Of a stretch of 64,000 bases of DNA, positions 57,154 to 64,000 are shown in pieces; the stretch's first letter is position 1; each line of letters opens with the position of its first letter. The DNA is from Dromiciops gliroides (lineage: Eukaryota > Chordata > Mammalia > Microbiotheria > Microbiotheriidae), in contig NC_057861.1 of the NCBI RefSeq assembly GCF_019393635.1, positions 457,554,330 through 457,618,329 on the forward strand, read 5' to 3'. The notes under the pieces were generated by a model. That model saw only the letters and a program-made list of their open reading frames with translations. It was not told the DNA's origin and did no database searches. A program made the position numbers and the translations under genes.

Positions 57154-57720
57154 CTCTTTTAAAATTTTTTTTTAGCGGCATGCTCAATTCATTGATTTAC
57201 TCTTTCTATACTTTATTGACGGATGCTTTTAGTACTGTTTTTACTACATCTCACAAATTTTGGAATGTTGTCTTACTGTTGTCATTCTCTTTAATGAAAT
57301 TGTTTCTATAATTTGTTCTTTGACCTGCTCATTCTTTAGGTTTAGACTATTTAGTTTCCAATTAATTTTAAAACTTTGCTTCTATAGTCCTTTGTTGAAT
57401 ACAATTTATATTTTGTTATTGTTTGAGAAGGATGCATTTAATATTTTTGCATTTGGTTGTGTAGATTTTATGCCCTAATACATGGTCAGTTTTTGTGAAA
57501 GTATGATGTATAGCTGAGAAAAAAAAGGTATACTCCTTTCTATTCTTATTGAGTTTTCTTCAGAGGTCTATCATACCCAACTTTTCTAAGATTCTATTCA
57601 TCTCCTTAACTTATTTTTTACTTATTTTGTAGTTACATTTATTTAGCTTTGAGAGGGCAAAACTCAAGTTTCCTCCATTAGTATAATTTTACTATTTCCT
57701 CCTTTAAGAATTTGGATGCT

Positions 57721-57856
57721 GGGGGCAGCTATGTGGCACGGCACTGGCCCTGGATTTAGGAGGACCTGAGTTCAAATTTGACCTGACACTTGATACCTAC
57801 TAGCTGTGGGACCGTGGGCAAGTCTCTTAACCCCCCCTTGCCCCCCCCCCCCAAAA
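57721..57856 (+). mobile_element. tRNA-derived marsupial SINE with A-box deletion
   Basis: The head reads GGCAGCTATGTGGCACGGCA, lacking about 13 bases (AGTGGATAAAGCA) that contain the A-box region. A perfect 15-bp TSD, AAGAATTTGGATGCT, lies at 57,706-57,720 and 57,857-57,871. The C-run then A-run tail is typical. Confidence 0.93.
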
Positions 57857-58297
57857 AAGAATTTGGATGCTCTATGCCATTTGCTTATCTCTTTCAATTA
57901 GATCTCTTTGCTTTTGCTTTATATAAGATCATGATTACTATCCCTGCTTTCTTTACTTCAGTAGAAGCATAATAGCTTTTGCTCCAACCCTTTATTTTAA
58001 CTCTGTGTTTCTTGTAAATGATATGTTTTTAGATTCCAGTTTCTAATCCATTCAGCTATCTTGGTTCCATTTTATGGGCAGGATCATCCATTCACATACA
58101 TAGTTATAATTACTAACTGTACATTTCCCTCTATCTTATTTTCTTCTGTTTATCCTTGTCACTCTCTTTTTTTCCTGTCCTTCCTCTAAAGTCTGTTTTC
58201 CTTCTGACCTTTGCTCCTTTTCTTTTCTGCCCTTCCCCTCCTAGTTACCCACTGGGTAGGATAGATTTGTATATCCAATAGAGAGAAAGAGACAGAG

Positions 58298-58317
58298 AGT
58301 GAGTGAGTGAGTGAGTG

Positions 58318-58385
<68 letters not shown>

Positions 58386-58412
58386 AGAGAGAGAGAGTAT
58401 GTGTGTGTGTGT
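58298..58412. repeat. (GAGT)n(GA)n(GT)n microsatellite
   Basis: A few GAGT units, about 30 GA units with one interruption near 58,382, then GT units. It sits in the L1 inter-ORF region. Histidine- or serine/leucine-rich frames across it are artefacts. Confidence 0.95.
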
Positions 58413-59879
58413 ATGTGCTTTCCTTTCTTTGAACCAGTTTAGATGAGAGTGAGGTACAAATGTTGTTTGGTTCCCCATTTCCCCCTGCACTGTAAAAGTT
58501 CTCTCCTGTGCACACTTTTTACATGACATAATTTTCCCCATTTTTCCTCTCCTTTTCCCCTTCTCCCAGGGCATCATTCTTTCTTTCCCATCCATTTTTT
58601 TTTTTTAAGATAATCCCACAACCATGCTCTTTGTCCATGGAGAATGCTTCTAACTGCAACTGCCCTAATAAGGAAAAACTTCTTAAAAGGTACACGTATC
58701 ATTTTCCCACGTAGAAATGTAAACAGTTTAACCTTATTGAATCCCATATTATTTTGCTCTCATGTTTACCTTTTCATTCTTCTCTTGAATCTTTTTTTTC
58801 CATTCATCCCTTATTTCTTTTTTTTTCTTTTTTTTAAACAACAAACATTTATTTTATTTTTTCCAGTTACATGTAAGGGTAGTTTTCAACATTCATTTTC
58901 ATAAGATTTAGAGTTCCAAATTTTTTTTCCTCCCCCCTCCACAAGATCACAACCAGGTTATATATGTACAATCCACAAGTGTTCTTTTTACCAGTTCTTT
59001 CTATGGGAGTGCATATTAAGCTTCTTCATTAGTTCCTTGGGATTGTCTTGGATCATTGCACTGCCGAGAGTAGTTAAGTATTCACAATTGCTCACCGAAC
59101 AACACTGCTGTCACTATGCCCAATGTCCTCCCAGCTCTGCTCACTTCACTATACATCGATGTTCATAAGTCTTTCCAGGTTTTGGGGGGATCATCCTGTT
59201 TGTCATTTCTTGTAGCACAAGACTATTCCACTACAATCAAACAGCACAGCTTTTTCCATCATTCCTCAATTAATGGACATTTCCTTGATTCTCAATTCTT
59301 AGCCTCCACCAAGAGTTGCTATAAATATTTTTTTTGTACAATTTTCCCCCCTTTTCTCTTTTTCATGATTACTATTGTTAACTTTCCATTCCATCCTATT
59401 CCCTTCCTCATGATATTCTATTATCCATCTTCTTTCATCCTATCACTCTTCAAAAGGTATTTGCTTCTGTCTGTCCCCTCCCCCACTCTGCCTTGCCTTC
59501 TTTTGCCCCTCTCTCTTTATCTCCTTCTCCTATTTTCCTATATGGTTATAGAGATTACTCTACCCAATTGAGTGTGTAAATTATTCCCTCTTTGAGCCAA
59601 TTCTGATGAGTGTTAGGCTCATTTACTGCCCAGATTAAATAGATTACTCCACCCAGTTGGGTGTGTGTGTTAGTCCCTCCTTGAGGCAGCTCTGATGAGT
59701 TTAAGGTCTTTGAGCCTTTTCTAATGAGTGTAAAATTCATTTACTGCCCTGCTCCTCTCCCATCTCTTCTTCTACTCCATAAGCCTTTTCCTGTTACTTT
59801 CATGTAGGATTTCACTTCTGCCCTTCCCCCTCCCCCAGTGAATTCCCTTCACCCCTCAATTTAACCCTAAAGATGTCAT

Positions 59880-60004
59880 CACCTAGCTAGGTGACACAGT
59901 AGACAAAGCACCACCGCTGGACCCAGAGGGATCCCAGCCAAAACCCAGCCTCAGACACAAGACAGTCGCCCACTGTCTGACCCCAGGCATGTCCCCCAGC
60001 TCCA
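59880..60004 (+). repeat. SINE-derived fragment inside HAL1 copy 3
   Basis: The plus strand reads CACCTAGCTAGGTGACACAG, GACAAAGCACCACCGCTGG, GGGATCCCAGCCAAAACCC and CAGACACAAGACAGTCGCCC, an aberrant tRNA-SINE. It is antisense to the HAL1 itself, like the fragments in copies 1 and 2, and joins ORF1 at the same point as in copy 2. Confidence 0.75.
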
Positions 60005-60547
60005 ATTTTTTATGGTTCTCTCGAGTCTTGTATTTGAAAGTAATGTTTTCTCTTTAGCTCTGGTCATTTTTGTCAGGAATGCTGGAAAGACTTCTCTTTC
60101 ACTAAATATCCATTTTTTCCCTAGAAGGATTATACCCAGTTTTGTTGAGTAGGTTATTCTTGATTATAATCCCAATTCTTTTTCTTCTGTAATATCATAT
60201 TCCAAGCCTTCTACTCCTTGTACTCCTTTTACATGACAGTTTCTAAATCTTGTGTGATTCTGACTGGCTCCACAATATTTGAATGGTTTCTTCCTGGATC
60301 CTTGAAGTATTTTCTTTTTGACCTAAGAAATCTAGGATTTGGCTGTAGTATTCCTGGGAATGTTCATTTTGGAATCTCTTTCAGGTAGTAATAAGTAGAT
60401 TCTTTCAGTTTCTATTTTGCCTTCTGGTTTGAGGGTACTGGGGCAATTTTCCTTGAAATATGGTAACAGGTCTTTCTTTTTTATCATGACTTTCAGGTAG
60501 TCCAATAATTCTTAAATTACGTCTCCTTAATCTATTTTCCAGGTCAG

Positions 60548-60710
60548 TTTTTTTGTTTTGTTTTGTTTTTTTGGTGAGGCAATTGGGGTTAAGTGACTTG
60601 CCCAGGGTCACACAGCTAGTAAGTGTTAAGTGTCTGAGGCCGGATTTGAACTCAGGCCCTCCTGACTCCAGGGCCAGTGCTCTATCCACTGTGTCACCTA
60701 GCTGCCCCCC
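60548..60710 (-). mobile_element. tRNA-derived marsupial SINE (first of a pair)
   Basis: Reverse-oriented near-consensus copy, with TTGGTGAGGCAATTGGGG and the end CACCTAGCTGCCCC. It lies directly beside a second SINE in the same orientation. GGTCAG at 60,542-60,547 and 60,875-60,880 bounds the pair. Confidence 0.93.
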
Positions 60711-60874
60711 TTGGTTTTTTGTTCATTCGTTTGCTTGTTGGGCAGTGGGGGTTAAGTGACTTGCCCAGGGTCATACAGCTATTAAGTGTCAAGTGTCTGA
60801 GGCCAGACTTGAACTCAGGTCCTCCTGAATCCAGGGTTGGTGCTTTAAGCACTGCGTCACCTAGCTGTCCCCCC
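60711..60874 (-). mobile_element. tRNA-derived marsupial SINE (second of a pair)
   Basis: Reverse-oriented copy of a different subtype (GGGCAGTGGGGGTTAAGTG and CTTAAGCACTGCGTCACC), with an unusual pyrimidine/GTTC-rich tail. More diverged than its neighbour. Confidence 0.92.
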
Positions 60875-61854
60875 GGTCAGATGTTTTTATGATGAGATAT
60901 TTCACTATTTTTCTGTTCATTCTTTTGACTTTGATTGCTTTCTAACATCTCATGGAGTCATTAGCTTCCACTTGCCCAGTTCTGATATATAAGGAAGCTT
61001 TTTTCTTCGATGAGCTTTAAGTTATTTTCATCAGTGAAGATTTGTACCTCTTTTTCCATTCAATTGGTTCTCTTTTTCAAGGTGTTATTTTCTTCGGTAT
61101 TTTTTGTGTCTCTTTTTTACCTAGCTGGCAAAATTTTCTTCCCTTGCTCCCATTTCTTTACCTAATTTTTCCTGTAACACTCTTATTTTATTTTGAAAAT
61201 CTTTTTTGAGCACTTCCAGGAATTATTATTGGGCTTTTGTCCAATTCACATTTTTCTTGGAGGCTTTGCTTCTAGCTATTTTGACTTCATTATCTTCTTT
61301 TGAGTTTGTGTGTTGTTCTTCCCTATCACCATGGCAGATTTTTGCACTTAGGTTTTTTTGTTGTTTACACATTTTTCTGACCCTCTTTCTTTATTTGGAA
61401 CTTTATGTTAAAGTTGGTCTCTAATCATGGTGTGTGGTAGGGAATGGGCATTGTGTCAGGCTTTAAGCTTTTTCCACCCTGTCTGCTGTTTTTAGTGCTA
61501 GTTCTGGAGGTTTGTGTATTTTCATTGCTTCCAATATGATGTGATCTGGAGAGAGGTGTATGGTCTATTACTAGAATTAATCAAAGACTTTTTCTTAGTC
61601 TTGTTCTTACCTAATCTAGTGAGGCCTGAAGAAATAGGACCTCTGTGTAAAGTGGATTAATCTAGGGCTCCCCTGTCCTTGATGGGTTTGTCTTTGGAAA
61701 GAATGTTAAAAAGGATTTCAGACAAGCATTCTGATTGAGTACTGATAAGGTTTTCTAGTTAGGTGGAACCAAGGACTCTAGCCTAACATTGTTTGGAATA
61801 TATAGCTTAAAGGAGAGGGAATAAACATTTAAGTGCCTTCTGTTTTACAGACAT

Positions 61855-62030
61855 CTTAATTGATCCTCCCAAAAACCCTCACCCCCATTTTACAGTTGAA
61901 GAAACTGAGGCAAACAGATTAAGTGATTTGCTCAGGGTCACACAGTTAAGTAAGTATTTGAGACTGGATTTGAACTGGAGTCTTCCTGACTTCAGACCTG
62001 GCCCTCTATCCACTGTGCCACCTTGCTGGA
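61855..62030 (-). mobile_element. MIR/CORE-type SINE, antisense
   Basis: CCCATTTTACAGTTGAAGAAACTG, TTAAGTGATTTGCTCAGGG, GACTGGATTTGAACTGGAG and the head complement CCACTGTGCCACC follow the reverse-oriented order. Confidence 0.75.
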
Positions 62031-62630
62031 GAACAAGGGAGGCTAAGGGTGTTCCAATATGTTCCTACAATACTCTACTTCTATGGTAGTTAAGCCAGAC
62101 TCTTTAGAATGGCTATGGATTAGAGGCTTTCCAGTGTTCCGGGGCATGATGCAATTAGCATACTGTCATCTACAAAGAAGAATCTGAAGGCCCTCATTAT
62201 CTTTTGGGAATGCTTCATCTTGAATTTTTTATTGTTATCTCCTCCAGGACAATTTTGAATACATTTAGCACGAAAATGCCTCTCTGTGTAATGCCTCACT
62301 TGATATTAATATCCATGGGGCCATCCAAAGAAGATCACCTCTGTCTTAACTTTCAAGGTATATTGCACAATTTTGTATGAGAGATAGCTTGTTATGGAAA
62401 TGACCTTCCAAGGCATTGTTTTGCCTAATCAAATAATTTTTAACCTAATCACATTTTTTACATTGAAGAAACAAGCATAATGAAATCTTATATTCTCTTC
62501 ATCTTTCAATCAATTATGTGATGATGATATGGTATCTGTATGGAATATCACTTGCAAAAGACTTCTTCCTATTATCTTCATCATGGATATCCTCCTTAAG
62601 AACATAGATTATTCTCATAAAAGGGAGCAA
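62031..62630. other. no recognised feature
   Basis: AT-rich, non-coding. No splice-supported exon or named repeat seen. Confidence 0.4.
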
Positions 62631-62634
62631 AACT

Positions 62635-62775
62635 TAGTAATTAAAAGGATCATAGATGAAAAGTTGGAAGAGACCTCAAGCCATTTAGTCCAAATACATC
62701 ATCTTACAAATAAGGAAACTGAGGCCTAAAAGGATTGTGATTTGTCCATGGTTATGCAGAAAGCAAGCATTAAGC
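62635..62775 (-). mobile_element. MIR3/THER-like fragment, antisense
   Basis: GGATCATAGATGAAAAGTTGG, GAGACCTCAAGCCATTTAG and GGAAACTGAGGCCTAAAAGG give the reverse-oriented MIR3 3' part. Confidence 0.65.
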
Positions 62776-63009
62776 ATCATTTCTTTACTATTTTCCTTAA
62801 AATAAACTTCAGCTACTTTCCTGGTTTTTTTGTCTTTTTTTTTTTTTTACTAAGTTTGTCCCCAAAGAAGAGATGAGAGTTCTTTCTTCTCTCTAAGTTT
62901 AGAATTATGGGTATGGTATGGATATAGATATAAATAAATAGTTGATGAGCCAATTAGTTTTACTCTCTCTTTTATCTTAATTTTTTTTCATTAGAAAAGT
63001 TGATTCTCG

Positions 63010-63164
63010 GGGCGGCTAGGTGGCGCAGTGGATAAAGCACCGGCCCTGGATTCAGGAGTACCTGAGTTCAAATCCGGCCTCAGACACTTAACACTAGCTG
63101 TGTGACCCTGGGCAAGTCACTTAACCCCAATTGCCTCACTTTAAAAAAAAAAAAAAAAGAAAAG
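63010..63164 (+). mobile_element. tRNA-derived marsupial SINE (first of a tandem pair)
   Basis: Near-consensus copy lacking one CTTACTAG-type segment. TSD AAAAGTTGATTCTC at 62,996-63,009 and again at 63,165-63,178, shared with the next SINE. Confidence 0.95.
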
Positions 63165-63178
63165 AAAAGTTGATTCTC

Positions 63179-63336
63179 AGGGGCAGCTAGATGGCACAGT
63201 GGATAGAGCACTGGCCCTGGATTCAGGAGGACCTGAGTTCAAATCTGGCCTCAGACACTTAACACTTACTAGCTGTGTGACCCTCGGCAAGTCACTTAAC
63301 CCCAGTTGCCTCCTCCCCCCCCCCAAAAAAAAAAAA
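63179..63336 (+). mobile_element. tRNA-derived marsupial SINE (second of a tandem pair)
   Basis: A different subtype from its neighbour (GATGGCACAGTGGATAGAGC, ATTCAGGAGGACC) with a C-run before the A-tail. It is bounded by AAAAGTTGATTCTC at 63,165-63,178 and 63,337-63,350. Confidence 0.95.
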
Positions 63337-63350
63337 AAAAGTTGATTCTC

Positions 63351-63750
63351 AAGAACAGGGTAGAAGTAGGTAGACGTTTGGGAATAAAGGATTTGCTAAA
63401 TTAAATGATATCGATGCAACTTGTTAAAATTAAAAAAGTAAAAATCTTAAGAATTTTGTATGGAACATCTTTCATTGTCTAGGTGTATTAGCCTCATAAA
63501 TTGTTTTAAAAGCTCATTTTAATTGTCTTTAAAGTGTTACGGCATAGTCTGTAGCAGTTAAATCCTAATACAGACCTCTGGTGAGAAATACTATTCATAA
63601 TTTTATTAGGAGTAGAAAATTAAGCAAAAAAAAAAAGACAGTTCTTTTTTATCACCATTACAAATACATTGCCCTTCCTTGTTATTACTTAGCTTGTCAC
63701 TTGAAAAAAATGTTTTACGTTACCTATATTTGTATCCATCTTTCTGCAAG
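63351..63750. other. no recognised feature
   Basis: AT-rich non-coding sequence leading to the candidate exon. It contains a pyrimidine tract from about 63,725 that could serve its acceptor. Confidence 0.4.
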
Positions 63751-63751
63751 C

Positions 63752-63821
63752 ACAGATTAAGGATGGGAGCCTAATAATGTACTGACCACTTGAGGAGAAG
63801 GAAGTAAAAGTTTTGGCAAAG
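63752..63821 (+). other. candidate 5'UTR exon
   Basis: A pyrimidine-rich stretch ending CATCTTTCTGCAAG (or GCACAG a few bases later) precedes about 65-70 bases, which end TTTTGGCAAAG before the donor GTAAGTGAC, a strong consensus. All three frames contain stop codons, and the ATGs open only very short frames (for example ATGGGAGCCTAA). If real, it is therefore a non-coding exon, which could belong to the transcript starting at the CpG island at 34.9 kb. The support is splice signals only. Confidence 0.35.
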
Positions 63822-64000
63822 GTAAGTGACTGGGAACTTGGGAATAGCACCTTTGCCTGTTATGTTTATACATATATGTGAACTACTTGTACAAATTTAT
63901 ATACTAATAATACTAAATTATTTTGAGTTCCTTTAGATATGATAACATGTATATATTTTCCCTAAGAATTTTAATAAAAATAAGTACTCTAGATATATAC
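63822..64000. other. intronic-like end of window
   Basis: AT-rich sequence after the candidate donor, with no feature seen before the window ends. Confidence 0.35.

Larger units (their letters stand above)
56056..58830 (-). mobile_element. L1 ORF2 N-terminal part and inter-ORF region, antisense
   Basis: Minus-strand L1 lacking its 3' end. Reverse transcriptase region at 56,080-57,015 (complement of GATACCATTTATCATTTTAAG and CCTGCATTCCTGCTGTAAATC). Endonuclease region at about 57,155-58,170 (complement of GATCATGATTACTATCCC and CTCTGTGTTTCTTGTAAATG). The pyrimidine-rich inter-ORF part runs to about 58,790. Two SINEs and a GA repeat interrupt it. It abuts the 3' end of HAL1 copy 3. Confidence 0.75.
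60010..61350 (-). pseudogene. L1-type ORF1 (HAL1 copy 3), split by SINEs
   Basis: On the minus strand the stop codon is at 60,012-60,010, in the same AGAGAACCATAA context as copy 2. Near 60,545-60,480 the translation has TDLENRLRRRNLRIIGLPES, the RRM-domain start. The N-terminal coiled-coil region lies beyond the SINE pair, at about 60,880-61,350. Without the roughly 330 bases of SINE, the length is close to a normal ORF1. Stops and frameshifts make it non-functional. Confidence 0.8.
58831..61570 (-). mobile_element. HAL1-like half-LINE, copy 3
   Basis: Inverted counterpart of copy 2. From right to left: 5'UTR-like sequence (to about 61,570), ORF1 (about 61,350 down to 60,010), antisense SINE fragment directly after ORF1 (60,004-59,880), two related 3' modules (59,757-59,641 and 59,640-59,549), an ORF2 C-terminal relic (about 59,345-59,150) and the L1-like 3' end at 58,831. 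ORF2's catalytic region is absent. Two later SINEs split ORF1. Confidence 0.7.

Noticed and set aside
58186..58595. Serine/leucine-rich frames near 58.3 kb
   Set aside because: They are products of the GA/GT microsatellite, not genes.
1..64000. CRISPR arrays, bacterial operons, integrons or phage-like systems
   Set aside because: Repeats here are interspersed retroelements and microsatellites. Composition, splice signals and SINEs show vertebrate nuclear DNA.

Overview
The window is vertebrate nuclear DNA, almost certainly from a marsupial. It is AT-rich and CpG-poor apart from one island, contains no intact protein-coding gene, and is packed with repeats. The main clue is a tRNA-derived SINE of about 150 bp with a Pol III B-box-like GAGTTCAAATCC, of the MAR1/WSINE1/WALLSI type known from marsupials. 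About 20 copies are present, many with clear 10-15 bp target-site duplications (TSDs). Other repeats are decayed L1, L2/CR1, MIR/CORE-SINE and RTE LINEs and a few solo-LTR-like blocks. Every L1 seen is broken, while the SINE insertions look younger. Opossum versus Australian marsupial cannot be settled by eye.

Layout: 0-4 kb holds SINEs, MIR and an L1 ORF2 tail. 4-9 kb holds a polypurine tract, an LTR-like block and L2 pieces. 9-13 kb holds a possible processed retrocopy and a SINE whose A-tail grew into a pentanucleotide array. 13.8-16 kb is the first HAL1-like (half-LINE) copy. 17-24 kb mixes SINEs, LTR-like blocks and L2. 24.3-30.6 kb is a row of L1/HAL1 elements, including the most complete HAL1-like copy. 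31-34 kb holds CR1, L2, MIR and microsatellites.

At 34.2-35.6 kb lies the only CpG island. It carries an ETS-like site flanked by good splice donors on both strands, so I read it as a bidirectional promoter with non-coding first exons pointing left and right. A possible second 5'UTR exon for the rightward transcript lies at 63,752-63,821, which would make most of the right half its first intron. I could not identify either gene.

36-44 kb has unique sequence, L2, SINEs and short L1 pieces. 44.3-61.6 kb is a nested block of mostly minus-strand L1s ending in a third HAL1-like copy. 62-64 kb holds MIR, a tandem SINE pair and the candidate exon.

Two patterns stand out. The three HAL1-like copies share an architecture: L1 ORF1, no ORF2 catalytic core, an antisense SINE fragment just after ORF1, a duplicated 3'UTR module and an L1-like 3' end. 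LINE orientation also flips across the CpG island, mostly plus to the left and mostly minus to the right, as expected if LINEs survive better antisense to two divergent transcripts.
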